DNA from: Eukaryota sp. TZLM1-RC
Lineage: Eukaryota; Metamonada: BaSk clade
Assembly: GCA_040285825.1 (NCBI GenBank)
Contig: JAUPSS010000001.1
Location: 2,232,001 to 2,296,000, forward strand
Reading direction: 5' to 3'
Length of the DNA stretch: 64,000 nt
Positions 34,801 to 49,033 of this stretch are shown piece after piece (within the stretch, counting starts at the first letter, position 1; each line of letters starts with the position of its first letter). The notes under the pieces are model-generated. The model worked only from the letters and a program-made list of their open reading frames with translations. It did not search any database and was not told the origin of the DNA. Position numbers and translations under genes: made by a program.

Positions 34801-37800
34801 TTGTGATGCCCTGTTTGTAATTAATGGAGAGCTCAATTTGATGCCATTCTTGGTACGCTTTAGGAGTTTCTGGAACTTTAAGGTAAATGGCGAATTTAAT
34901 ATCGAATTTGGTACTTTTGAAGCTTATGCTGCTGTGCTTGGTAATGGCAATTTTACTATTAATACACCTGGTACTTTGGCTTTCCATTCAGAGTCGGAAC
35001 TTTCGGTTCTGGGACCAACTTCAAGAGTTATTTGTCACGGTGAAATTCGTCTTTATTCCAATGCAGTTGTTCATTCACATGGTTATTTCTCTACTGATTC
35101 AGATGTACGTATCAATGAAGGTACTTTGATATTCGATGATGATGCCTTTTTGGCAAATTCTTTTAATCTTGAGGTTGTTTATGGCGAAGCAAGGTTCAAT
35201 AAGGTTTCACAAATGGTCCCTCTTCGAACAGTAACTTGCCATTATGGTGATGTCAACTTTTTCACCAATACCTTGATTACTATCACCGATTTGGTTTTGA
35301 TTAATGGTTTTTCTGGTGGTTATGACGAGGTTCACGTAACCAATCATTTAGATTGGCAAGGTGGTGGGTTTGGGGAAAATGCAATGGTAGTTATCCTGAA
35401 CACAGCGGAAGCTGCGCCTCAAGGTTTTGATCGTTTTATGTATAATCATTCTGTTTTAATTAATAGAGGAGAATTTGATGTTATCGGTTTTGGAATATTT
35501 TATGGTTCAGAAGCCCAAATAATTAACGAGGAGGGCGCAGAGATGACATTTGTACAAACTCTTACATGGATTGATGACTCTTGCAACAACACAAGGTCAA
35601 TGCTCCTCAACCAAGGAACCCTTACGATGTTTGTTTCCACTTTTTCAAATGATTTTTATTTTGAAAATTATGGTCTGGTTGATCTGCAATTCGGAGAATT
35701 TTTAATGGCTGGAGGTGGTTTTTCTGTTTATGAAATCATTTGTCAACCAAATACTAGAATTGGAGTTGTTGGAGATCCTTTTACTTTTGAAGATGCTCCT
35801 GGTTCTAAAATTGTTGGTAATAGTTTTTATTTCATTATTAGGGAAGCTACAGGGATTATCTATATTAAAACTGAGTTTTCATTTTTTGAATCCCAAATCC
35901 AAGACCATGGTCAATTAATCATTACTGAAGGAGCTCGTATTACTGAAGATGTTTCGCTTACTGTTAGAGGTACTCATGTTGTTTTTGAAAAGTTTACTAT
36001 TGTTGAAGGAGGAAAATTTGAAAGACTTCATATAAGAGTGCAAGGTATTGTGTCATTTATTACTGGATTAGATATTCACCTAGATTCACTTACTATTCAA
36101 GGAGGTTTCCGAGGTGGTTTTGATACACTTTATATTGCTAATCAATTTGATTGGCGAGAAGGTGGTGGTTTCATTTCTTCTGGTGACAAGCAGTCAGTTA
36201 CTATTGCTGAAAAGGGCTGTGTTATTCACGATACTTGGGAAAAAGATGTAGGTGATTTTGCAACTGTTATTTTCAATGGTCCAGTTGAATGGCGTCGAGA
36301 TTGCCCCATTGTTGGTGGTAAAAACGCAAGTGTTGTTTTTAACGATATTCTACAAGTGTTAGATGGTGGTTTTTTCTTGCTTGATTTCACCCCAAACTAT
36401 TCTATTATTGATATGGACACCTATTTACCCCACACAACACCAGATAGTTTGCCAGTAGTTTATGTTAACCATGGAATGGAACTGATTGAGTCTGGAAATG
36501 GATTTAGCTTTGAATGGGAATTACAAAATTTAGCCAATATTACTATTCCAGAAGATTTTGTAATGAAGGTTCTTTCTGGAGGTTATGATTCCCATCCATC
36601 ACGATTACTCTCTACTCCTGGATCTACTCTTGAAGTAGTTGCTCCTTATCCCTATATTTATGATGAAAACACCTGGTTTTATGCAAATAGATCAACACTT
36701 AAAATGACTGATGGTTCCATTATTGTTTACTATGGCTTTGTCTGTTTTGATAACGCAGTTGTTGGACCTTCGGGTACTATTGTGTTTAGAGGAAATGCTA
36801 CTGTGTGTGAGTGGACAAGCTTTGAAATTGGTGGAACAGATATCTCAGTCGAAGGCGATACTACTTTTTGTTCCCTTGTCCTTCGTGGTGATTTCTTTGG
36901 TGAGGATGGTTCTTCTTTAATCATTACTTGTGATTTAACTTGGTATAAGGGTTATATTGGAGGTGATTCTCTGGTCAGAATAACGCCTGAAGCGTATCTT
37001 TATATTAAACCAGATCCGGATTGGGAACCAAGTGATGAATTTGAAGTGCAACATATCTTATTTGAAACCACAAGAATTCTCAATCAAGGTGCAGGTTTTG
37101 TTACCGCCAATGTTTCTGGTTCAGTTGATGCTTTGTTTACTAATGAAGGCAATTTTACTTTTATTAATGGCGATTGGTATAAATACCATAATGTTTCAGA
37201 TGCCATCAGCACCTTTGATAATGAGGGCAAAGTTGTGGTTGAATCTGATGATCATGTTGCTTTTTATTGGAAGTTTATTCAAGAAGTTGGCGAATTTGTT
37301 GCAAAATCAGGCAGTTTTGAATTTGGCGAAGTTTCCACAATTTCTAATAAGTTTACTACAAAACCTTTGTCTAAACTGTTTGTTACCAATTTATTAACTT
37401 TTGATGCTGCTACAATAACATTTGAATCTCCCCATTTCACTCCTAAAAATGGTGCAATTGTTTCATTCAACCATTGCAGTGTAGTTTCTTTCGATATCGA
37501 ACACTTCAAGCTTTCCTCTCATGGAGAACTTGTTTTTGAAGGTGGAGCTGTGCTTCAACAGTCACCTGAAGTTTTCCAACTCAACAATGGAGTGGTCAAA
37601 TTAAAAGATGTTGATCCCAAATTTTCGATTGACAAGTTATATCAAACTGGAGGTGTTTTACATGTTGAAAATTGCCCTCAAGGGATTCTGGTTGATTCTT
37701 TTAAATTTGACGATGGTATTGTTGAAACTGTTTCCAAATGGAGTATTAATTCAACGATTTGGAATGGGGGTGAGTTTACCGGAGCAGAAGTGCTTTCAAT

Positions 37801-40800
37801 CAACAATTTGGTTATTCAAGAATCATTACCCAAGGTTTGTGATTCCAATGTCGTTTTAGATCATTCTATATTTACTTTGGGTACTGTGAATGGTACGTCT
37901 AATTGCCATATAGAATCAAGTAGTTTTGAGGTCACTGCCTCTTCTGAGACCGAGACTTATCTTTTGGGCTGTGACTCCACTTTTACCAATATTGATGAGC
38001 TGTCAATTGAGAGTGGTTCCCTTATACTTGGAATGAATCTTGATAATAGTGGTAGAGTCATTGTTGGCTCTGTTTTAGTTCTCACCCACTGTGATCACGT
38101 CATTGATTCTGATTTGATTGTTTTGGATGATGCTGAAGTTGTCATTGATTCACCAACTGAATTTTCTTCTAATTCCAACATTACTGGTGAGGGTACCATT
38201 ACACTTAATGATAATACTACTATTTCAGGCTTTATTGATTTCCATGGTTGTATCAATGTCCCTCTTGAAACCACTCTAACTCTTAAAGGTGCAGTTGTTG
38301 CTAATGTTTCCTTTTGCGAAGTTTATGGTAATGTTGTTATTGAATCTGGTGAATATTCTGAAGTTTGGTTTAACACTGTAAAAGACGGTAACGTCTTGTT
38401 TACAGCAGATTCTAAGTTGACCTTGGTGAACATGGTTGACATTAATGGTCTTGTTAACTTTGACTCTACCAGCATCGACTCTCTGAATGTCTACAACTTT
38501 ATTAACGGAACCTTTGTCTTTAATGAACCAAGTGTAGTCTCTGTCGACTGGTTTACCCAGCATGAAGGTACCACTCATGTTAATGGCCAAAAAGTGGTTT
38601 TCCAACATTCAAATGTTACTATTCTTGGTGGCGGTTTCATTGCTGATAATGGTTTTGAACCAAACAATGCTCATTTTACCGTCGAAAGTGAAGTTTTCAT
38701 CAACCAATTTTCTGACTCTTCTTCCCATTTTGAATCATTAATAATCAATTCTGGTGTGTTTGATGTAACTTATCCCTCCCAATTCTCCATCGAGACTGCT
38801 GAGCTTAACAATGGAACATTTGGTGGTTTTGATGTCATGGTAGAAGATTTTATTTGGAATAATGGCCTTATTCAAAATGATACTACTACAACTATAACCA
38901 ATTGGAATATTACTCATCTTGGTGAAAAAACTTTTGGTTCAAATACTTTGGTCAAGCTTTCCAACAATGGTAATTGGAATAATGGATTTGTTTATGGTGA
39001 TGATGGTTCTTTACTCAAAGTTGAAAATGATTCTATTATGAGCTTCACTGGAACCAATGGGTGGTATACAAGCAATAATATTACTATCAATTCACTTATT
39101 AAATCTAATGGTACTCTTGAATTCTCCACTACGGAATCTATTGTTATGGAGTGGGATATTTTAAGTGAATTAATTATTGGCCAAGATGGTGATGTTTATT
39201 TCCAAGATTCTGTTGTTGAAACTACTGAGTTAACTATTAAAGATGGAACCACGGTCTACTTGAGAAATCAATTCAACGTTTCCAACACTGTCTCTGGAGA
39301 TGGTGATGTTGTTATAGATGATCCAAGTTCTTTAGTTGCTTTTGAAGGTCTTGTAAACACAACTGGTGATCTTCATATGAAGGATGGTTTGTTAGATTTA
39401 CGTAGGTCTAATATTGTTAATGTTAGTATTAATTACACTGGTGGTATAATTTTATTTAGAGAAGATATTCACGGAGATGATATTAATCTGCCTGAAGTAA
39501 GGTCTGATTTGGTAATTAAAGAAACTGAAGCTAAATCAGTTCGAATTGGTAAATGTTATGCTAAAATAACCTTTACTGATGTCACTGTTCACAAATTATT
39601 AGTTGAAGAAATGCATACAGGATGTCATTTAGTTTTTGATGAAGATTCTTTTATCGGAAAGTCTGTATTTCAGAATATGTTTGATGGCCAAATTGATTTT
39701 AATGATGGTTCAGATGTCAAGGTTGATTATCTACAAGTTCATGATGGTGCAGTTTCTATCAATGATGATTCTTCTCCTTCTTTTGTTTATTCTCAGTTAA
39801 TTATCAATGGTGGAAAGGTAACACTTGACTCTGGTTCTTCTACCAAGTTCTTTGACTTTAACACAACCATGAATGGTGGAGAATTAGTTATCGAAGAAGG
39901 TGGTACTAAAAACTGTTCTCAATGGAATTCCCTTGTGCTTTCCAGAACTGGCCACGTAAAAATTAAAGAAGATTGTGAAGCATTGGCAAAATATCTAGAA
40001 ATGAACGATGAATCAAGACTTTCCTCCTCTAAAGATTTCGTTGCTAATCATTATTTATTTAATGGTGGATTTGTTGGAGAGTCTACTCATATTAAAGCAA
40101 TTGATTTGTTCCAAGGATTCAGCTCGCAAACCAAAACATTTGATAGTAATTCAGAGTTAACAATCCTTGACAGTGGTATATTTGCTCATTTAAGTAATGA
40201 TGAAAGTTCCTCTGTTTTAATTACCTTTGATAAATCTTCTAGTCTTAACATTCCTGAAAGTTCTCAACTTCAGATTGTTTCAGATAAGGACAAAACAATC
40301 ACTTTTTCTACTGTTAACTCTGATATTTGGTCAGGAATTGTCAATTTGGGAGTCCTAAATGTGTCAACTATTGGTAATACCATCTTTGAAGCTGATTTGG
40401 ATAGTCTCGAGGATTCTGAGTTGGTTTTTAATGAAAACTCGCTATTTGAACTCAATGGAAATACTATTGTTGAAGATTCTGGAATTTTGCATAAAAACGC
40501 TAATGTCACAATTAGGGGAGACTTTGTCCAAGAAAAGTCTAGCGTTTTTACTATCATTCATGGTAAAGTTATATCCAGTGGATCTGTAGTGTTTAATGGT
40601 AAAGCTGATTGCCACCTGGAATCAGGTTGCTTTGTTGTAGATCAGGGTAATTTGACATTCTCTGGTTCCTTTGAGAGTTTAGACTATATCTTTGTTCAAG
40701 TATTGAGTGGTAATGCTTTGATGTATGGTAAACTGAATACAACTAAATTTGATGTTTCTGGAGGCTCTCTTGTTGCTACTCATGATTCCACCACTCAACA

Positions 40801-43800
40801 ATTATTTGGAAAGGTTTCTGATGGTTTGGTTGAGTTTATTGAGAATTGTAAGGTTTCTTCTATTTCAAATCTCACTCAGTCTGGTGGTACAGTAATTTCA
40901 AATTCAAATGGTTTAATAGACTTTACCGACACTTCAATTAATGTATCTGATGGTAGATTGGAATTTTTGAAGAATTCTCTTATCAAGAACACTGTGGCTG
41001 ACATCAGTGGAGGTATTGTTTATATCGATGCTTTTAATAATGATCATGTCCGCTTTGTTTATATCGATGCTTTCAATAATGATCATGTCCGCTTTTCTTT
41101 TATTCAACTATCTGGGGGTGTTCTGGAACTTGAACACAATGAAGATGTACTAATTGATAATTTACTTTTGAATGGTGGAATGCGTAATGGAAGCTCTCCA
41201 CTTATTATTCAAGAACAATTCATTTGGGAGTTTGGTTCTTTGGAATCCAACTCTAAAACAATAAGTAAATTGAAAACAATTTTCAAAACTGATGCCGAAA
41301 AAGTTGTAGGTGCACATCATGAATTACAATTAAATACAATGTCTACCTTTGAAGCTGGAGAACTCCAATTATTCAATCAATCACGCCTAATCAATCAAAA
41401 TGATGCTGTGTTCAATATCACTGGTGAGGGCAAAATCCTTGATAACTCTGGTTTCACTGATGCTCAATTCATTAATAAAGAAGCTGCACTAATATCAAAG
41501 GAAAATTGTAATGTGTTCTACATTGGTGTTTCACTATTGAATTATGGAGCAATTGAATTACGTGAAGAAGACTCCTGTACCCAAGCAAGTACATTAACCA
41601 TTTCTGGAACTTCTTGGTCAGTCGGTTCAATTAACGTTTTACCATATACCAAACTAGAAATTGCAGGTGTATTTTACCTTAATGATACAGAAGAGTCAAC
41701 AACTATTGGAAATGGTTCTATTCATTTAACTGAAGGTAATTCTCACTTATTTGTGTCTAATAATTTCGGTTTTAATGGGCAAATAGTTTTGCAAAGTGAT
41801 TATTCTATTTTAGATTTATTACCAGAATCTACTTTGTCCAACTTGAATGTTTCAATCACTGCCAATGCAACTACCAACTTATTCACAAAATTACCTGGTC
41901 TTGAATTACATATGAGTGATGGATTCTTTTCATCTCATGCCTCTTCTTCTATCAAATCAGTCAGTACTCTCAACCTTGAAGGTGGTGTTGTTGATTTCCT
42001 GGCTGATTCTGATGTAGTTTTTGATGATTCCATTTGGTCTATTAATAATGGTTCAGTGTTTATCAATGATAATAGTAGAGTTATAATTAATAATGTAGAA
42101 GCTTATTTGAACGGAGGATTGGTTTTATTTAGAGAAACAATGATTTTCGAAGTGTATCACTTTGATACTCTTTCTATTTGCGGAGGTGTTCTTGAATTAA
42201 ATAACAACAACTCTATTACTACTGAAACATTTAATCTTTGTGGCGGTACTAGATCTGGCGATGGTAATTTGAATGTCACTCAATACTTTTCGTGGACTGC
42301 TGGAACTCTCACTGATCCTGGAACCACTACTTTATTGGCAACGTCGTTATTTACAGAAGATAGACCTAAAGTTTTGGAAAATGGTCACTCCTTAATTAAT
42401 TATGATGAAATGACTATAGATAATACCTTTGTGGACTTGGTTAATGGTTCTCAATTGATTAACAGAGAATCTGGTATTGTTTTCTTTAATAATTCAGCTG
42501 GTTTTATTGGTGAAATTAACACAGAATTAGACCCCTCTATCATTAACCATGGTAGGTTCTTAGTTCTAGAAGAAAGTAGTTGCACAATATTCTCTGACTT
42601 ATTCAACTATGGTGACGTTTCCGTATTGGATGATTCCATAATTGATATCGGTGGTATTAATTCATTTTCTATTGGTTTAATTAATGTTTCCTATTCATCA
42701 ACCATCAAAATTCATGGTACTTTTGATCTTGGTTCTGAAGGAACTTTCTATGGTGGTGGTACTTTACATATTTATTCTCCATTTGGTTTTGTTTCAATAT
42801 TTACAAAGTTTGATCACATTAATAATATTATTGTTTCTGATTCAGCTCGTCTCACTCTGTCCAAGGAAGGAACTTGTTATCTTTATCCCTCAACTGTATT
42901 AGTTTCTAATGCCAGCCTTTATATCGAACATTGTACCGTTGATGATTTGAAACTAACTGTTAATGATAATGGATTTGTCCTTGTCAATGGTACTGCTGAA
43001 ATTACCGGGTTTGAACTTGATTTAGAATCTGGTTTTGTTGGAGTTGCTGATTCAGCCTCAATTATCGTTACTCATTCAAATTGGACATTGGGACCAAGTA
43101 TTTCTGTTTTAGAATTTTCTGATTCATCTCTTGTTGGTGATTTATATTCCTTAGAATTATATGATAATTCTTCAATTTCTATATCTGACCACATTTTATC
43201 TAATTTCTCAGTCATTAATCTAGTATTGAACGGCGGTATCTTTAATTATTCTGATTCTTACTATGATTTAATAGTCAACAACCTTGCTTCCTTTAATGGT
43301 AATCGTACAGGAAGTGGAAATCTTTATTTTGATACCGGAATTTTAATTCACAATTCTTCATTTACTGGAACTGGTTATTCTGAATTCGCTAATAGTTCAT
43401 CTTGTTCGTTCAATGATGGTTCGTTTGTCTTGAATCAACACTTGTTATCTCTTCATTGTAGTGGTAGTGCTGAGAAAACGGTATTTGAAATAATTGATGC
43501 AGATTTACTACAATTTGATCAAAGTACTCTATCCCTTTCTGATACAAAGATTATTGGAAGCAATTCTCGATTTGAATCTTTTGGAAATTTAACAATTTTG
43601 AATGATGTTGAATCATTTATTGAATCTATTATTGCAAATATTTTGCTTGTGAATACCAACAGTACTCTTGCTTTTGGTGATTACGCAAGCCTTGATTTAG
43701 CCTCTGTTTCAACTCTTTACGGTTCTATTGGTACATCAGAATCTGGTTATTTAGAACTCTTTGGCGATGTAGAATGTTGGTCAGATCAATGTTTCATTAA

Positions 43801-46800
43801 TTATGGTAATACAATATTCACCAATACTAGTATTAATTCCAATGTTTCAATCACTTCTTTTGATGGAACTTCCCTACTTTCTCCTAAAAGTACCTTTGAT
43901 GGCTCTACCAGTGTAAGTTCTTTTGGTGGATTGGTTACGATTGATACCGATATCAGTCACTTATCTATTAATAATGTGTTTGGTGGGGATGTGGTCTTGC
44001 TATCAAGTGTCAATGAAATAGATTTATTATCAATTTATGGTGGTTTAGTCTTATTCAATAATGGTTCAACTGTTTACTCAATTGCTAGCATTTTCCAGAT
44101 TTCTGGTAATTCTACCGTTATTGTTGAGTCTGGCTCCACATTGTCCATCAATCAAGTTTGTGTAGAAGTCTATGGAGGTCAATTCATTATTGAGCGTGAC
44201 TCAACTGTCTATTGTGGTTCTCCCAACAATTGTTTCTTTAATCAATTGGGAGGTCATATTCTGTCAAATAAGGATTTGGAAATCAATATTTTGGAACTTT
44301 CAGGAGGTACTTTTGAATCCAATGTTAGTGTTGATTCTGTGTTTACTCTACTTGGTGGATATGTTAATAATTCAATTGTTGAAATTAATTCTGCCTCTTC
44401 TTGTGATTCTTCTGTAATTTCCAACACTGAGTTATACATTCATCAGTCATTTATTACTAAATGTGATTCCACTATTGATTTACTATCTTCTCAATTGGTT
44501 TTCCTTGATAATGCATTAGTACAAGGTACCAACACTCTATTAGTCAATGATTTGGACGATTCATTTATTGAATTTAAGTCAGAATTTTCAGTTAATTCCA
44601 CTGATACTTTTGTTTTTAACTCACCAACTTATTTACCATTCGGAGTCAGTACATCTGGCAACCTTACCATTTCTGACCCTATTTTAACTGGAGTTTTTGC
44701 AATACTCGAACCAGGGGTATTCCAGACTAATTTACTCAATGTTTCTGCTGATTCTAGTTTTAATACTATTGGTAATACACATTCTAAAGGTGATATAACT
44801 ATCTATGGTTCAATGGAGACCCTTGGACATCATGCTCATAGTGGTGAATTAACATTTACTGAGAATTCATTTGTTTACGTTGCTATAAGAAATCAGGATG
44901 ATTATGATTCATTTAGCTCAAGTATGGTTAATTATTCAGGAACTCTATTTATCAACTTTAACGCCAATATTGCATTAGAAAGGGGTATTCAATTTAATTT
45001 TGTCAATCATGATGCTTATTCCGGTAAATTCGCCAAAATCAGTGGTAATTGCATGTTTAACTTTGGATTTAATTATACTGAAAGTAATTTAATTGGTTAT
45101 GTAGGACGCAAAATCGATCCTGATTATGATGCTGAAATCCATGTTGCTTCTTGGGGTTATGATTCTATTTGTTGTGGAACTCTACAGGCCCCTTGTAAAT
45201 CCCTTAAAACTGCATTGTCTAGAGCACTTGAGCGGGACGTCATCATCTTTTTGGATGGAGTTTATGATGATTATGCACCCTTAACTGTTGAAAATAGCAA
45301 TATTGCTTTAATTAATGGTACTGGAAACGTCATTGATTGTAATTTCAAAAGTAGATATGGTCTTGAAATCAAGGGCGAATCTAATATTTCAATTATAGGA
45401 TTTACATTTAAAAATTGCGAAACTGCTATCAAAATTACCAAATCAAAAACCTTTATTTCCGACTTTAATACCATTTCTTCTATTGATTCGCTATCTCCAC
45501 GTGTTTTAGAATCTGTTAAAAGTCAAGTTGTTTTCGATGATGTTGAATTTGCTGGCTTAAATGGCACTTTATTTAGTTTGTGTCTGGGTTCTGAAATGTC
45601 CCTCAAGTCAATTATATTAAAAGGAATCATTGGTCATGTTTTCAGCTTGGAATCTTCTGAACTTTCTATTAATGACTTCAATATTGCTTCTTCAAAAGGT
45701 TCGATTTTCAATTCCGCATCTAGTTCAATTTTTGTTGACAATATAATGATCACCAAAACTACAGCATCATCTGTTCTTGATGTCAGTTTGATTAGCAGTT
45801 TTTTTGATAGACATCGTGCTGAATTTCCTAAATTGAATGACAATTTATTTAGCCTTTCTTCACATTCCAAGGGTGTGTTTAAAATAGTGAAATTAGAAGG
45901 AATCATTGGTCATGTTTTCAGCTTGGAATCTTCTGAACTTTCTATTAATGACTTCAATATTGCTTCATCAAAAGGTTCGATTTTCAATTCCGCATCTAGT
46001 TCAGTTTTTGTTGACAATATAATGATCACCAAAACTACAGCATCATCTGTTCTTGATGTCAGTTTGATTAGCAGTTTTTTTGATAGACATCGTGCTGAAT
46101 TTCCTAAATTGAATGACAATTTATTTAGTCTTTCTCTACATTCTAAAGCTGCATTTAAATCAATTCAATTAGAAGAAGTTATTGGTGATGCCTTCAGCTT
46201 GGAATCTTCTCAACTTTCTATTAATGACTTCAATATTAGTTCTTTAAAGGGTTCAATTTTCAATTCAGTTTCTAGCTCAATTGATATCAATAACACTATT
46301 GTCTCTGAATCTTCAGTCTTATCCCCATTGGTTGATTCAGTTCATGATTCAATCAAATTTGATAGTTTTATTGGTTCTTACATTACGTCAAATTATCCAC
46401 TGTTTTTAATTAAACATTCTTCTCTTGAAACCAAAATTGTTGATTTATCATCAATTACTAGTTCTTTACCATTTGTTTCTTCCTTTAAATCTTCATTTAA
46501 ACTGACAGATTCTTCATTTAAGGACCTCTCGATGCCTTTATTTAATGGATATTACTCAATTATTAGAGTTGATTCTTGTAATGTCACTGGATTATCAGTT
46601 GAAAATATAATTACTACAAATCATTGTGAAATTGAAGTGGACAATGTTTTGCTTGAGGGAACAAGAACGTTTATTAAATCAACAAATCATGGGTCCGTTA
46701 GTGTTTCTGATTCCAATTTCGTTGACGGACAAAGTTCAGCAATTATTACAATGTCTACTGATTATGTCTTTATTAAGAATTCTAATTTTCATAAATACAA

Positions 46801-49033
46801 AACTACTGAAGCTGGTGGTGCTGTGAGAGTGAAGGGTCTGAATTCTGAACTTTCAATCCACAATTCATCCTTTAATGAATGTACAGCTGATTTATTTGGT
46901 GGTGCAATTTCTGCTGAAGTTGGTTATCTAGAAATAGATACTTCCAAGTTTGGTAAAAACATAGCCGTCACCAATGGTGGTGCTCTCTTTATGGATTCTG
47001 TTGATTCCAACTCCAAAATTTCAAATAGTCAATTCATGGAAAACTTCGGAAGTGTTGGTGGAGCTGTTTTTGTTAATTCATCAAATATTCCTCAGTTAGG
47101 GTCTTCTCAATTTACTAATAATAAGGCAAGCCTCTATGGCCAGCACTATGCAACTAATGCCCACCAAATCGTGGCTCGAGAAGTTGACTTTACTACTGTG
47201 GCTGTTGCTGTTGTTGATGCTTTTAATAACACTGTAAACTCTACCGTGTCAAGAACCATTTACTTTAGTCCTACCACCTCTACTGTTGGTTTTACGGGTC
47301 TCACTAAAACTGAGTTAGTCAGGGGTCAAGCTTTAGTATCTGAGGTTTCCGTGATTGGTGCTCCTCAAGTCTACCAAGTTGTTGCCTTTTCCTCTGGTTT
47401 GTTACCTGCCACGTTTACTTTTGAAGGAGGTTATTGTTCTCCTGGCTTTGTGGGTGATCCTAAGACCAATGGATGTCTCGAATGCCCTGCAGGCACAAGA
47501 TATGTTGACAATCATTGTGAAGACTGTTCTTTGGGTAGTTGGTCCTATGCATCAGCTTCCTTATCTTGTTCTCCTTGTCCTCCAGGAACACAGAGAGATG
47601 TAAATGATCAAGGATGTACTGCTTGTGACTATCGTTCAGTTGCCCCAGAAATGGGAACCGAAAGTTGTACTCCGTGTCCTCCACGAATGGGTGCTAATCA
47701 GCATTTAACTGAATGTGTTTGCATTGGAAATTTGTTCAAAGTCGATGGCGATTGTATTCAATGTCCACCAGGCCTCTTTTGTGAGGCATTTAACGAATAC
47801 TGTGTGATGGATGGGTTTTTCCAAGCAAATGATGGCACTGTCTATCCTTGTAAAAAGGATGGTTGTGTGGGTAATTGCACATCTGATGCGTCTTGTTTAG
47901 ACGGCTTTACGGGACCATTATGCTCTCATTGTGAAGAAGGTCATTATCCCTCTGGTAATTTGTGTTTGGAATGTCCTAATGTTTTCTTTATTTTACTTGG
48001 TATTCTTGTTCAAGTAGGAATGTATGCATCCATTGTTCCTTTGATCAAATTGGATTCTCAGACCAATTACTCTTCACTCAGATATTACCTTCCATTGGTG
48101 AGGTTCCTCCAATCTCTCTGTGCTATTAGAATCATTACTGCTATTGATTTACCTGCAGGAATTCATCGATTATTTGACCTTTTGGACTCCATCCTTATTA
48201 GACCTTGGGGATCTCCTATTCATACTTGCACAGGATTACCGGCTGGATTTACGTCACTTTATTGGACATCAGCATTGTTGCTACCAACCATCCTCGTTGT
48301 TGGCTATGTTAGAAGGAAAGTTCCATTATCAATGATTATCTACCAATTGTTCTTTGCAGTGCCAGCTCACAATTTGTTGGCAGTTTTTTCATGTAGAGGT
48401 GACTCTGATTCTTTATCTTACTTCTCTGAACATTATTCAGAAATTCAATGCTTTACTGTTTCGTGGTGGTTGTCTGCCATTTTTTCTGGTCTTTATCTAC
48501 TCGCTTTTATTAGTTCTGCAATTTTTTTTATAGTTTCTGGAACAAAACACCCCTTCACTGCAACCTATGCTTCTAAACATTATACTGATGAAGCAGTCTA
48601 TCAATTACTCCTAATTATAATTACTGGTGTTTTATTCATGTTTGAATCGTTTGGTGTATCTGTACAATGTGCAATTGGTTTCATTATTTGTCTTGGTGCC
48701 TTGGCATTTAATTCAAAACGTAGGTCCTATGTTCATCCCAAGGCACATTCACTTCAATGTATTTATTTATTAGTGGAGGGAATATTGTTTATGTTGATGT
48801 TTGTCCGGGGTATTGATTTTGCCAACACTTCATTTGTGTTTTTTGACATTGTTTTAATATTGACCGGATTGTTGATTCTTTTTGCAATTTACGGTAGTTT
48901 GTCTTCTTTTGTCTGGGGAACTGTAGAGAAAGGCAAGTATAAGAAAGGTAGAAATTTTGCTACCAATATTCTTCAGAATCCGTTTGTACATTTGGGCCCT
49001 TGTGGAGAAAGTGATCATTTAGATGTGAGGTAG
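22836..49033 (+). CDS. Giant beta-helix surface protein, 8,723 residues, two exons
   Basis: Exon 1 (22836-22887) starts at an ATG and encodes a signal peptide (MQYLAIIFLICLLAHG). A 26-nt intron (22888-22913) joins it in frame to exon 2 (22914-49033). Residues about 20-7400 are low-complexity beta-rich sequence, full of N-x-[ST] sites, in irregular units that repeat a core of the type 'GG-x-x-x-G-x-D-x-[LV]-x-[IV]...[FL]-x-W-x-x-G-x-[FI]'. This suggests a very long solenoid of parallel beta-helix. Residues about 7424-7540 (SWGYDSICCGTLQAPCKSL...IDCNF) resemble pectin-lyase-like right-handed helix repeats. Residues about 8185-8370 are a cysteine-rich GCC2/GCC3-like (ephrin-receptor/TNFR-like) stretch (CPAGTRYVDNHCEDC, CPPGTQRD, HCEEGHYPSG). 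About eight membrane helices follow (8372-8690), then a short cytosolic tail. A role as giant cell-surface adhesin or receptor is inferred. The intact 26-kb frame argues for selection. Confidence 0.88.
22888..22913 (+). other. 26-nt spliceosomal intron
   Basis: The intron begins GTATGT and ends CACCATAG, with a T-rich middle. Without removal, the ATG frame (22836) stops at the TAG inside it after 25 codons. With removal, the signal-peptide frame enters the giant frame in phase (phase 1). The alternative GT two bases upstream would shift frame. The giant frame itself has no ATG upstream before an in-frame TGA at 22796, so splicing is the simplest way to give it a start. Confidence 0.82.
41018..41095 (+). 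repeat. 39-bp tandem duplication inside the giant gene
   Basis: Two adjacent 39-bp units (41018-41056 and 41057-41095), differing at one base, encode VYIDAFNNDHVRF twice. Being 13 codons long, the duplication keeps frame and looks recent. Confidence 0.95.
45623..46170 (+). repeat. 276-bp tandem duplication inside the giant gene
   Basis: A 92-codon unit starting GIIGHVFSLESSELSIND occurs at 45623 and again at 45899 with almost identical DNA. A third, diverged unit (EVIGDAFSLESSQLSIND) begins near 46175. The unit contains FFDRHRAEFPKLNDNLFSL. The duplication preserves frame; near-identity implies recent unequal exchange or gene conversion. Confidence 0.95.
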
